64,000 nt of DNA from assembly GCA_963830175.1 (NCBI GenBank), contig CAWHKV010000009.1:1-64000 (forward strand). Reading direction: 5' to 3'. Positions within the stretch are counted from its first letter, which is position 1. The number at the start of each line of letters is the position of its first letter. The notes beneath the pieces are model-generated. The model was not told where the DNA came from. It did not search any database and saw only the letters and a program-made list of their open reading frames with translations. A program made the translations under genes and the position numbers. The stretch comes from JBBRBB01 sp963830175 (GTDB lineage Bacteria > Bacteroidota > Bacteroidia > Chitinophagales > Chitinophagaceae). Positions 27,031-35,678 of this stretch are shown one piece after another.

Positions 27031-27472
27031 TGCGTAAGGCACGCTCCTGCATAAGCACCGGTTTCCAGAAACCTTTAAGCTGCTCATTATAGATCATTAG
27101 TTCCGCATCATTCAACACACCCCTTTTCTTATGATCTTCTTTTGCCTTAACAAAAAAATTACGCAACAGTTTTACACTCGCGGCCATTTCATCCGCCTTT
27201 GGGCGGGTTTCATTGCTTAATAAAATCGCATTGATATCTGCTTCAATAAGTAAATACTGTTGAGAAAATTCTTCGTAATATTTATGTTGGCTGTCTGCAT
27301 CAATCATAGTAAGGTACAGCATGTCTGAAGCCTTGCTTGTTTGCAGTATCTGTTGCTCAAGGGCAGGATCGTAAGGTGGTACAAGGGCAACCCGGCAGGC
27401 ACAGATACTTAGTAATAAAAACACCAGCCACTTGTAACTGATGGTATTTTTATTTGTGGGTACAACAAGCAT
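27017..27472 (-). CDS. Small hypothetical lipoprotein
   Basis: 151 residues with an N-terminal hydrophobic stretch KWLVFLLLSICACR; the Cys residues after LLSI and ICA give a plausible lipobox, so it is probably exported and lipid-anchored. The rest is mainly helical and charged (LEQQILQTSKASDMLYLTMI, ASVKLLRNFFVKAKEDHKKRG). I recognise no family. It is the first gene of a two-gene unit with the 115-residue protein downstream. Confidence 0.7.
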   Translation of the reverse strand: MLVVPTNKNTISYKWLVFLLLSICACRVALVPPYDPALEQQILQTSKASDMLYLTMIDADSQHKYYEEFSQQYLLIEADINAILLSNETRPKADEMAASVKLLRNFFVKAKEDHKKRGVLNDAELMIYNEQLKGFWKPVLMQERALRNAKF

Positions 27473-27664
27473 GGGAATTGTTTAGAGGTACCTAAAGATA
27501 ATTATACGCAAACAAAAACCGTTGGATAAAGAACGGAAATGTAGGCGGCCAGCCATGCTTTTTCCCGAAGTATTTTAATGTTGGAAATATTTCGTTTTGA
27601 GGCTTTAGTGCCGGTTTCCGGACGTTGCGAACTCCTCAACTTATTAAGGGTGCATCAAAGCAAA

Positions 27665-28943
27665 TTACCTGAATACAACCTGCACAGTTTCTTTAGTTTG
27701 CTGGCGCAATACGGTCTCGTTGCCATCAAGCATTTTATGCAGCAGATCGTTATTAAAGTGACGGATGGTCAACATCTGCAATCCTTTTTCAACCTCTACA
27801 TCAAAAGTTTCGGCAGCCTCTGCTGCGAGTTGTTCAATCTTGTCTTCGCGGTCGTCAAAACAAAGTTGTACGCTGATGGCACCGGTTTGTATAAGGTTTG
27901 GTTTAAACTTGTGTTTAATAAAAATATCGTACAAATTACTCATTGGCTTTTCACCTACAAAAGAAAAGTCTTTACTGTGCAGGTGCAGTATTGCCTGGTT
28001 TTGTTTTATAATAACGATAGGGGGTAAATTCTTAGCATCTTTTTTATAAATATGCGTACCGGGAAGCGATGGGTCTAAAAAGCATTTTACCAGCAGGGGT
28101 ATGCCTTTATTCTGCAGGGGTTTTATTGTTTTCGGGTGAATAACCTGCGCACCATAATATGCCATCTCAATCACCTCGTCAAAACTTAGTTCATTCAGAA
28201 AAACAGCATCGGGAAATTTCTTCGGATCGGCGCTCATTACACCTTCCACATCTTTCCAAATGGTCAGATTTTCTGCATTGAGCAGGTTGGCGAAAATGGC
28301 GGCGGTAAAATCACTTCCCTCTCTTCCCAGTGTAGTGCTTTCATTCTCATCTGTACTTCCAATAAAACCCTGGGTTATATATATGCGTGGATTAGAATTT
28401 TCATCATCGCCATTTGCATATTGCAGAATGGCTTTGGTTTTTTGTTCTGTTACTGTCCAGTCAATCACCGCTTCCCGAAAATTATTATCGGTGCGAATTA
28501 TATCCCTTACATCTACCCATTTATTTTCAATTCCTGCTTCATTTAGATAATGACTTACAAGCAGGTGCTCAATAGCTCGCCCATGCATACGATCTGGTCG
28601 TAATAATAATCGAACGATCGAACAGGCTTATCATTCAGCAACCATTCAACCTCGGTAAAAAAACCTTCCAGCTGTTGCAAGACATGCATTGTACCTCGTA
28701 ACCAAGCAAATATTTAGCAGTTTGCAAATGGCTTTGTTTAACAGTGTTGAAGAGGTCAAGCGCGGTCTGCTTATCTCCTTCATAAAAAGATTCGGCCACC
28801 TTCTCCAACGCATTTGTGGTTTTTCCCATTGCAGAAATAATGATCATTAAATTATCATTATTAAACAGGTTAATAATGTTCCCCACGTTTTTAATTCTTT
28901 CAACCGAATTAACACTCGCACCACCAAATTTGAAAACTTTCAT
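27665..28943 (-). CDS. lysC: Aspartate kinase, two frameshifts
   Basis: 426 residues when two missing bases are restored (near 28678-28683 and near 28561-28567). The N-terminus KVFKFGGASVNSVERI is the KFGGxSV aspartokinase motif. Between the indels the frame reads LQQLEGFFTEVEWLLNDKP and SFDYYYDQIVCMGELLS; after them come VDVRDIIRTDNNFREA, FIGSTDENESTTLGREGSDF and VIHPKTIKPLQNKGIPLLVK, all family-typical, then ACT-like regulatory domains. The reaction is phosphorylation of L-aspartate, first step toward lysine/DAP, threonine and methionine. Total length matches two single-base deletions, both in short homopolymers. Sequencing error is likely, since the rest is well conserved. A bifunctional ThrA elsewhere could also supply the activity. 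Confidence 0.88.
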
Positions 28944-29013
28944 ACTTCAGGTTATATCTTGATACAATTTTAAAAAGCGGGCAAAGATAATATCCATAAT
29001 GCAGAATGGTTGT

Positions 29014-29021
29014 TAGTTTTG
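29014..29021 (+). promoter_or_regulatory. Candidate -7 box TAGTTTTG upstream of fbp
   Basis: Matches the Bacteroidota TAnnTTTG consensus 18 bp before the ATG at 29040. It argues that translation starts at that ATG and not at the upstream TTG inside the box region. No clear -33 TTG at the usual spacing was found. Confidence 0.4.
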
Positions 29022-29039
29022 CCTATAAACGATTCGCTA

Positions 29040-30059
29040 ATGACTGTTAACAGGCAGGTTTTAACGTTGGATGAATTCACCATTCAGCAATTCAGAAAAA
29101 TTCCGAATGCCACGGGTGAACTCAGTAATTTATTGCGTGATATTGGTCTTGCCAGCAAAAGAATAAATGTTGAAGTGAACAAGGCCGGCCTGGTGGATAT
29201 TCTTGGCGATGAAGGCACCACCAATATACAGGGCGAGGATGTAAAAAAGTTGGATGTATTAGCGAACAACCAGCTAATAGGTGTACTGCAGCATGGCATT
29301 AGTTGTGCAGGCATTGGCAGTGAAGAAATGGATGACATCGTGGTCTTTAACGACGAGGTAAGCAACAACAGTAAATATGTGGTAATGTTCGACCCGCTGG
29401 ATGGCAGTACAAACATAGACACCAACGTTTCTATCGGAACCATTTTTGGGGTTTATCGCCGCATTAGTGAACTGGGTAAACCCTGCAATATTTCAGATTT
29501 TCTTCAGCCGGGCATCAGGCAGGTGGCGGCAGGTTACATAGTGTATGGCTCATCTACCATGTTGGTTTACGGCACCAGGCGAGGCGTAAATGGTTTTACC
29601 CTCGATCAGTCTATAGGCGAATATTGCCTCAGCCATCCAGATATAAAATGCCCGCCAACAGGCAAAATATATTCTGTTAACCACGGCAATTTTTTTCAAT
29701 TTGATGAGAAAGTGCAAAATTACATTACAGCTTGCCAGGGTAAAACAAGCGAGACCGGCGGACCCTATACCAATAGGTATATAGGCAGTATGGTGGCAGA
29801 CGTACACCGTACGTTAATAAAAGGAGGGATATTTATGTATCCCGGAAAGGCAAAAAAACCGGAAGGCAAACTTCGCCTTATGTATGAATGCAATCCCTTT
29901 GCATTTATAATGGAAGTTGCCGGCGGCAAGGCTACGAGTGGCGTTAAACGCATTTTGGATATACATCCCGGTGGACTGCATCAGCGCACCCCGGTTTTTA
30001 TTGGCAGCTCCATTATGGTAGATGAGTGCCTTAGCTTCTTAAATTCAAATGAAAACTGA
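29040..30059 (+). CDS. fbp: Class 1 fructose-1,6-bisphosphatase
   Basis: 339 residues from ATG (MTVNRQVLTLDEF). A longer reading from a TTG at 29010 is possible but would run through a promoter-like box. Motifs: QGEDVKKLDVLANNQL, GSEEMDDIVVFND, the metal site FDPLDGSTNIDTNVSIGTIF (about 117-136), GTRRGVNGFTLD, NRYIGSMVADVHRTLIKGGIF and LRLMYECNPFAFIMEVAGG. It hydrolyses fructose-1,6-bisphosphate to fructose-6-phosphate in gluconeogenesis, which feeds nucleotide-sugar synthesis. Monocistronic as far as spacing shows (113 bp to clpP). Confidence 0.97.
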   Translation: MTVNRQVLTLDEFTIQQFRKIPNATGELSNLLRDIGLASKRINVEVNKAGLVDILGDEGTTNIQGEDVKKLDVLANNQLIGVLQHGISCAGIGSEEMDDIVVFNDEVSNNSKYVVMFDPLDGSTNIDTNVSIGTIFGVYRRISELGKPCNISDFLQPGIRQVAAGYIVYGSSTMLVYGTRRGVNGFTLDQSIGEYCLSHPDIKCPPTGKIYSVNHGNFFQFDEKVQNYITACQGKTSETGGPYTNRYIGSMVADVHRTLIKGGIFMYPGKAKKPEGKLRLMYECNPFAFIMEVAGGKATSGVKRILDIHPGGLHQRTPVFIGSSIMVDECLSFLNSNEN

Positions 30060-30172
30060 AACCTCATTAACCCTCTTCTGCCCTTTTGTCTACAAAAAAC
30101 AGATTGCATGGTATTTGGTGATTAGTTAACCAAAAAGTAAATCGCTTACCTTCATCGCTTAAAAAAGAAACT

Positions 30173-30865
30173 ATGGATTTTGGAAAAGATTTTGAAAAAT
30201 ATGCAGTGAAGCACATGGGCATGAGCAGTGCAGGGTTGCATAGTTATAAACAGCATAATGTAACTAATCTTACCCCTTATATTATTGAAGAACGCCCGCT
30301 GAATGTGGCCAGCATGGATGTATTTAGCCGCTTAATGATGGACAGGATCATTTTCCTGGGTGAGCCTATTGATGATTATGTAGCCAATATTGTAACAGCA
30401 CAGTTACTATTTTTAGACAGCAGCGACCGTGGCCGCGATATTCAAATGTATATAAACAGTCCCGGTGGCAGCGTTTATGCCGGCTTAGGTATTTATGATA
30501 CCATGCAGTTTGTAAGCCCGGATATTGCTACTATTTGCACGGGTATAGCAGCCAGCATGGGTGCCATTTTAATGTGTGCAGGGGTTAAAGGAAAAAGAAG
30601 TGCATTAAAACACAGCCGCGTTATGTTACACCAGCCATCCGGGGCAATTAGCGGCCAGGCAACCGATATTGAGATCACTGCAAAAGAAATAAGGAAAGTG
30701 AAACAGGAGCTATATACCATCATTAGTTACCACACCGGTAAAGAAATTGAAGCAGTTGCCAAAGATTGCGACCGCGATTTTTGGATGAGTGCACAGGAAA
30801 GCAAGGAATATGGTTTAGTAGATGAGGTTTTGGTTGTAAATCCTAAAAAAGAAATGAAACCGTAA
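30173..30865 (+). CDS. clpP: ATP-dependent Clp protease proteolytic subunit (first copy)
   Basis: 230 residues. Catalytic Ser in GIAASMGAILMCAG, His in RVMLHQPSGAISG and Asp in DCDRDFWMSAQE, so the triad is complete. The N-terminal 45 residues before RPLNVASMDVFSRLM form an extension relative to E. coli ClpP. It forms the degradation chamber with ClpX. The second clpP follows after 48 bp and clpX after that, giving a clpP1-clpP2-clpX cluster in one direction. Confidence 0.97.
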   Translation: MDFGKDFEKYAVKHMGMSSAGLHSYKQHNVTNLTPYIIEERPLNVASMDVFSRLMMDRIIFLGEPIDDYVANIVTAQLLFLDSSDRGRDIQMYINSPGGSVYAGLGIYDTMQFVSPDIATICTGIAASMGAILMCAGVKGKRSALKHSRVMLHQPSGAISGQATDIEITAKEIRKVKQELYTIISYHTGKEIEAVAKDCDRDFWMSAQESKEYGLVDEVLVVNPKKEMKP

Positions 30866-30913
30866 TTTCCATTCATTAAAATCAACCATTCATTTTTTGA
30901 AATAACATTATAT

Positions 30914-31546
30914 ATGATCTATAGAAAACAGCGAACTTTTATATTAAACAACGAAGAAGAGGAAGAAGATAAAAAGGAAGAAAAGAATGATCAAAGTTCA
31001 TTTCTAACCAAAAAGATGGAACAACTGTTTCTTGAAAAAAGAGCAGTTTACCTATGGGGTGTAATAGAAGACAAAACTGCCAGGGAAATTGTAAGCAAGC
31101 TGTTATTACTTGATGCAGACAAACCTGGAGAAGAAATAAAATTGTTCATTAACAGTCCCGGCGGTATGGTTACAAGCGGTATGGTAATTTATGATGCCAT
31201 GCGTTTAATACAATCCCCGGTAAGTACGGTTTGTATGGGATTAGCTGCCAGCATGGGTTCTATTCTACTAAGTGCGGGCGTAAAAGGTAAGCGTTATGTA
31301 TTTCCTCATGGAGAAATCATGATACACCAGCCAAGCCTGGGCGGGCATTACCAGGCAAATTCTGCAGATATAGAAATTCAGGCTGCACAAATTCAAAAAA
31401 CCAAATACCTGGGTGCAAAAATTCTTGCTGATAATTGCGGCAAAACGGTTGAACAGATCATGAAAGATTTCGACCGCGACTATTGGATGGATGCCAAAGA
31501 GGCAGTGGCTTATGGAATCGTAGATAAATTGCTGGATAAGCTTTAA
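30914..31546 (+). CDS. clpP: ATP-dependent Clp protease proteolytic subunit (second copy)
   Basis: 210 residues. Triad: Ser in GLAASMGSILLSAG, His in EIMIHQPSLGGHYQ, Asp in DFDRDYWMDAKE. The first 35 residues are unusual: RTFILNNEEEEEDKKEEKNDQ, a strongly acidic/charged stretch ahead of the family core (FLEKRAVYLWGVIED). The core is clearly diverged from the first copy, so the two may form a mixed ClpP1P2 complex or separate rings. The tight position between clpP1 and clpX supports use with the same unfoldase. Confidence 0.96.
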   Translation: MIYRKQRTFILNNEEEEEDKKEEKNDQSSFLTKKMEQLFLEKRAVYLWGVIEDKTAREIVSKLLLLDADKPGEEIKLFINSPGGMVTSGMVIYDAMRLIQSPVSTVCMGLAASMGSILLSAGVKGKRYVFPHGEIMIHQPSLGGHYQANSADIEIQAAQIQKTKYLGAKILADNCGKTVEQIMKDFDRDYWMDAKEAVAYGIVDKLLDKL

Positions 31547-31601
31547 CTTTTATCATACCCTCATACGGGTTCCGTTTCCCCTATTTTAATAACAAGTTCA
31601 T

Positions 31602-31609
31602 TACCTTTG
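31602..31609 (+). promoter_or_regulatory. Candidate -7 box TACCTTTG upstream of clpX
   Basis: Exact TAnnTTTG match 33 bp before the ATG at 31643, giving a leader of about 30 nt. It indicates that clpX can be transcribed independently of the clpP genes and that the upstream TTG at 31607 is not the start codon. Confidence 0.45.
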
Positions 31610-31642
31610 CAAGGAGGGAATGAAATATTCTCTTTATTTAAT

Positions 31643-32878
31643 ATGGCGAAGCAAACTAATCTTCATTGTTCTTTTTGCGGCAGAAGCCGCGATGAGGTTA
31701 AAATCCTTATTGCAGGGCAGGAAGGTCATATTTGTGAAAACTGCGTAGAACATGCGCAGGAGATCATTGCCCAGGAACTTCAGCTTCGCGAAGAACAGTA
31801 CACTACTCAATACAGGTTCAACATTCGTAAACCTGTTGAGATAAAAGAGTTTCTAGACCAGTATATTATTGGGCAGGATGATGCAAAAAAAGTATTGAGT
31901 GTAGCTGTTTATAATCACTATAAAAGAATTACCCGCAAGCAGCAAACAGAAGAAGTTGAGATTGAAAAAAGCAACATTATTATGGTTGGCGAAACCGGTA
32001 CAGGTAAAACCTTACTGGCAAAAACCATTGCGCGTTTACTAAACGTGCCATTTGCTATTGTTGATGCCACCGTATTTACTGAAGCCGGTTATGTTGGTGA
32101 AGATGTTGAAAGCATGCTAACCCGTTTATTGCAAGCTTGTAATTACGATATTCAGGCAGCAGAAAAAGGTATTGTATATATTGATGAATTAGACAAGATA
32201 GCACGTAAGGGAGATAACCCATCCATTACCCGCGATGTTAGCGGCGAAGGTGTTCAGCAGGGATTATTAAAAATGCTTGAAGGAACCGAAGTATTGGTAC
32301 CACCGCAGGGCGGACGCAAACATCCCGAACAAAAAATGGTGAAAGTAAACACCAGCAATGTGTTGTTTATATGTGGCGGAGCTTTCGACGGGGTAGATAA
32401 AATAATTGCCCGCAGAATTAATACCAATGCAATTGGGTTTAAAGTAAATAAAAGCGAGCAGGAAGAACAACGCAAAAATCTTTTACAGTTTATAAACGCA
32501 CAAGACCTTAAGAATTTTGGTTTGATCCCAGAATTACTGGGACGTTTACCGGTGATCACTCATCTTGATCCGTTGGATGCAGAAACACTGCGCAGCATTT
32601 TAACCGTGCCTAAAAACAGCTTGATTAAACAGTTTACCAAATTGTTTGAGCTGGAAGGCATTAAGCTTAAGATAGAAGAAAAGGTGTACGACTTTATGGT
32701 TAAAAAGGCACTCGAATATAAATTAGGCGCCAGGGGGTTAAGAAGCATTTGTGAAAATATTCTTACTGATGCCATGTTCGAACTTCCCGGGAGTGGCGTT
32801 AAAGAACTTACGATTACAGAGGAGTATGCCGAAAAGAAATTTAATAAGAGCAAACTAAGTATATTAAAGGTTGCATAA
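31643..32878 (+). CDS. clpX: ATP-dependent Clp protease ATP-binding subunit ClpX
   Basis: 411 residues from ATG (MAKQTNLHCSFCGRSRDEV), the family-typical start; an extension from TTG at 31607 is rejected. N-terminal zinc-binding domain with Cys 9, 12, 31 and 34; Walker A GETGTGKTLLAKT; pore loop EAGYVGEDVES; Walker B IVYIDELDKIARK; the ClpP-docking IGF tripeptide in NTNAIGFKVNK; arginine-finger/sensor region ALEYKLGARGLRSI. It unfolds substrates and feeds them to ClpP; the IGF loop and neighbouring clpP genes agree. A strong terminator follows 33 bp downstream. Confidence 0.98.
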   Translation: MAKQTNLHCSFCGRSRDEVKILIAGQEGHICENCVEHAQEIIAQELQLREEQYTTQYRFNIRKPVEIKEFLDQYIIGQDDAKKVLSVAVYNHYKRITRKQQTEEVEIEKSNIIMVGETGTGKTLLAKTIARLLNVPFAIVDATVFTEAGYVGEDVESMLTRLLQACNYDIQAAEKGIVYIDELDKIARKGDNPSITRDVSGEGVQQGLLKMLEGTEVLVPPQGGRKHPEQKMVKVNTSNVLFICGGAFDGVDKIIARRINTNAIGFKVNKSEQEEQRKNLLQFINAQDLKNFGLIPELLGRLPVITHLDPLDAETLRSILTVPKNSLIKQFTKLFELEGIKLKIEEKVYDFMVKKALEYKLGARGLRSICENILTDAMFELPGSGVKELTITEEYAEKKFNKSKLSILKVA

Positions 32879-32911
32879 AAATTGTGTTTTTTGTTTTCTT
32901 TATGGATGGGA

Positions 32912-32948
32912 AAGGCGATGAGAAGTAATTTTCATCGCCTTCATTTTT
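32912..32948 (+). terminator. Rho-independent terminator after clpX
   Basis: Perfect 10-bp stem AAGGCGATGA / TCATCGCCTT with a 10-nt loop, followed by CATTTTTG. Located 33 bp after the clpX stop. Confidence 0.82.
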
Positions 32949-32985
32949 GTACCAATGCTTATAATTATCTTTCAAAAAAATAACT

Positions 32986-33150
32986 ATGGACGAATTAATT
33001 CAGCGCCTCGTAAATGAGGCTGGTGTAACACCCGAACAGGCCAAGAAAAGCATAGAAAGCATTGCCAATTTTGTAACGGAAAAATTTCCTATGCTTGGCG
33101 GCGCTGTTAACCAGATTTTTGCAGGTGGCGCATCGGACGATGAGGATTAA
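32986..33150 (+). CDS. Small conserved-looking helical protein (54 residues)
   Basis: ATG at 32986 gives a 54-residue frame beginning MDELIQRLVNEAGVTPEQAK, with KKSIESIANFVTEKFPML in the middle, then GGAVNQIFAGGASDDED. The helix-turn-helix-like spacing, Gly-rich stretch and acidic end resemble short DUF2267/DUF2780-like proteins of Bacteroidota, but I cannot assign a family with confidence. It lies after the clpX terminator and ends 5 bp before the convergent YncE/phosphoesterase gene. Codon use looks normal for the window. Confidence 0.7.
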   Translation: MDELIQRLVNEAGVTPEQAKKSIESIANFVTEKFPMLGGAVNQIFAGGASDDED

Positions 33151-33155
33151 TTCAA

Positions 33156-35576
33156 TTAATCAAGGTCATCAATCACTTTAACAAAGGCCGCCCTTTTTGG
33201 TGCCGGCACAGGTGCATCCAACCCCTTCACCGCTTTCCATATTACCTCGGTGAAGGCACGGTCGGGCGCCCTGTCTTCTTTAGTAAAATCAAACAGCTCA
33301 CTTTTTTGTTGCCATACACTTTCTTCGGTATTTACCTCATTAATATCAACCTGTAATGGTTTCGTTGTAAAGGTTGTAAAATCGGGGTTACCTGTAAAGC
33401 TTCGCCACATACTTGTTGCCCCTGCATCATACTGGCTCATAGGGTCTAATCCCAATATCAGTTCAATGGTTTTTAAAAGAGAGGTGGTAGAATACATGGT
33501 GTGGTCTATATAATTTCTTTTTACATATCCCCCGGCAAGGTAGGCAGTAGTTCTATGTGCATCTACATGATCCGGACCATCCTGTGCATCATCCTCAACA
33601 ATAAACACTACACTCTCTTTCCAAACTGGGCTGTGGCTAAGGTGTTCAAGAAACATACCTACGGCATGGTCGTTATCTGCCACATGCGCAAATGGTGTAG
33701 GCTTACCTAAGCTTAAGCCTTGTGTATGATCATTAATAACATGCAGCGTACTTAGTTGCGGAACGGCGTTAATTGCAACAAGGGAATCAAAATCGCGTTT
33801 CCATTGGTTTATACGGGTAGTGTCGCGTACAGATTCATTCCACGGTGTGTAATAAGGACAATAATGATCCTCAAGAACCTGCAGGTTAGGTTGTCCACTC
33901 TCCCCAACAAATTCGCCATAAGTTCTGTAACTAACACCAGCTTTTTTGCACATATCCCACACAAAATTTTTATTGTTTGCAACAGGGCGATTTCCTTCAC
34001 CATCATATTCACCACCACGCCCGCCATACCCTGTTTGCCAGGTTTTCTCTAAGTAATCTGTTGCATAAGCCCCGAGGCTCCAGTTATGTCCATCTGAGCT
34101 TACTTCACCATTCACATAAAAATTATCGAGCAAAACAAAATCTTTAGCAATGGCATGTTGGTTGGGGGTAATTTTTTCTCCAAATAAACAAAGTTCAGGA
34201 TCTCCGTTACCTTCTTTCACATCACCTAATACCTGGTCGTATGTCCGGTTTTCTTTAATAATATAAAATACATATTTTATGGGTGAGGCATCACCTGATT
34301 TTTTAGGAATTGGGTTACCGGCATCAATTTCTTCAAGCATGGAGGTATTGCTATAAGGCGTGTTTTCATACACCAGCTTTGAGAGTGAAGCAAGTTCTTT
34401 ATCAGTTGGTTCTTTTATTTTACTTAATGTGCCTTTAAACAATCCACCAATGTATTGAACCTCTTTTATAGTTGCTGTATCGCCCTTCTGGTAACCTAAT
34501 TTTTGTTTTTTGCCCATGGGATTGGGACCATTGGGATTAGCAAATGAAGTGAATCCCTTTCCGTTTGTTACAAATATATTTCCATCAACCACTTTTACAT
34601 TTGTTGGGAACCATCCCACCGGAATAAAGCCTTCAGATTCACTCGCGCCGGACTTTTCAACATCAAACACTGCAAGGCAATTGTTATCTGCATTAGCTAT
34701 ATAAAGCAATTCTTCATCTTCGCTAAGGGCAAGTCCGTTTGTAGTTGAACCCGCTGGCGATGCCGGGTATAATGCAGCATCCAATGTTTCAATTACTTTT
34801 CTCTTTTGCGCATCTATTACAGAAACAGAGTTATCGTTTGCATTGGCCACATAAAGTATGTGACCATTTTTTGTAAGGCATAATTCGTTAGGATTATCGC
34901 CTACGGCAATTGAATCAACCACCTTATTTTGGGTAGTATTGTATATAAGTACTTTATCGCCGCCCCATAAAGAAATGTACAGGAAACCTTTGTCGGGAGA
35001 TAATAAGCATGTATATGCTTCAGCGCCTAAGAGTAATACCTGCTTTGTTTTTTTTGTAAACAAATCTACCACGTATAAACTGTTGTTTTCCTTAGTTACA
35101 ACGTACAACAACTTTCTATTATCGTCTATCTCTATACCCGCAGGGGAAATTTTCGCAGGCCATTTTTCCCCAAGTAAAATGCTGTCTGCCAATACAAGTT
35201 TATTATTCTCAATTGCAAATTTTAAAATCCTGTTATCGTTACCGCCAGATGCATATAAAAACTTATTATCAGCAGAAAATTTTAATCCATACCAGCTTTT
35301 ATCCACTTCAATTGTGTGAAGAAGTAAATTCTTTTTTACATCGATCAGTTGAATGCTTTGTGTGCTTTGACCATTATTGGTTACCGCAATTAATTTTTTT
35401 GATGGGGAAACAGCCAGGTTAAGTGGTAGATCACCAAGTGGCAGTGAAACGCCTGCAGGGGTAAGACTCCAGCCGTTAGGAAGCATAATTCTTTTAGCCC
35501 GAAGCGAAGCAGCATCCTGCGCATTTACAATAAGGTTACAACAGATAAATGATAGGATTAGGAATAAATTTCTCAT
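33156..35576 (-). CDS. YncE-like beta-propeller fused to phosphoesterase (alkaline-phosphatase superfamily)
   Basis: 806 residues with a cleavable signal peptide (LFLILSFICCNLIVNAQ). Residues about 40-380 form a YVTN/YncE-like beta-propeller with repeats such as AVSPSKKLIAVTNNG, CLTKNGHILYVANANDNS and ALSEDEELLYIANADNN. The second half (from KYVFYIIKENRTYDQVLG) is a phosphoesterase-type domain with DNFYVNGEVSSDGHNWS, VVFIVEDDAQDGPDHVDAHRT and a final LDPMSQYDAGATSM. Predicted periplasmic or surface hydrolase of a phosphate ester; the substrate is unknown. It is 102 bp downstream of the M1 peptidase gene, with a terminator between. Confidence 0.9.
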   Translation of the reverse strand: MRNLFLILSFICCNLIVNAQDAASLRAKRIMLPNGWSLTPAGVSLPLGDLPLNLAVSPSKKLIAVTNNGQSTQSIQLIDVKKNLLLHTIEVDKSWYGLKFSADNKFLYASGGNDNRILKFAIENNKLVLADSILLGEKWPAKISPAGIEIDDNRKLLYVVTKENNSLYVVDLFTKKTKQVLLLGAEAYTCLLSPDKGFLYISLWGGDKVLIYNTTQNKVVDSIAVGDNPNELCLTKNGHILYVANANDNSVSVIDAQKRKVIETLDAALYPASPAGSTTNGLALSEDEELLYIANADNNCLAVFDVEKSGASESEGFIPVGWFPTNVKVVDGNIFVTNGKGFTSFANPNGPNPMGKKQKLGYQKGDTATIKEVQYIGGLFKGTLSKIKEPTDKELASLSKLVYENTPYSNTSMLEEIDAGNPIPKKSGDASPIKYVFYIIKENRTYDQVLGDVKEGNGDPELCLFGEKITPNQHAIAKDFVLLDNFYVNGEVSSDGHNWSLGAYATDYLEKTWQTGYGGRGGEYDGEGNRPVANNKNFVWDMCKKAGVSYRTYGEFVGESGQPNLQVLEDHYCPYYTPWNESVRDTTRINQWKRDFDSLVAINAVPQLSTLHVINDHTQGLSLGKPTPFAHVADNDHAVGMFLEHLSHSPVWKESVVFIVEDDAQDGPDHVDAHRTTAYLAGGYVKRNYIDHTMYSTTSLLKTIELILGLDPMSQYDAGATSMWRSFTGNPDFTTFTTKPLQVDINEVNTEESVWQQKSELFDFTKEDRAPDRAFTEVIWKAVKGLDAPVPAPKRAAFVKVIDDLD

Positions 35577-35624
35577 AATAATATTTCACTACAGGCAATT
35601 TACAATTAAACCGTGGATAGGGAT

Positions 35625-35659
35625 TAAACAAAAAAAGGCTGCCAATGCAGGCAGCCTTT
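35625..35659 (-). terminator. Rho-independent terminator after the M1 peptidase gene
   Basis: Perfect 10-bp stem AAAGGCTGCC / GGCAGCCTTT with a 6-nt loop, followed on the minus strand by TTTTGTTT. It lies 20 bp after the peptidase stop and separates it from the downstream phosphoesterase gene. Confidence 0.85.
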
Positions 35660-35678
35660 CTATTTTATTTTTAAATGA

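Noticed and set aside
27578..28027. 149-residue plus-strand frame
   Set aside because: Antisense to the aspartate kinase C-terminal part, whose family sequence is clear.
31607..31642. TTG start extending clpX by 12 residues
   Set aside because: The extension would begin inside a TAnnTTTG promoter box, and MAKQTNLHCSFC is the family N-terminus.
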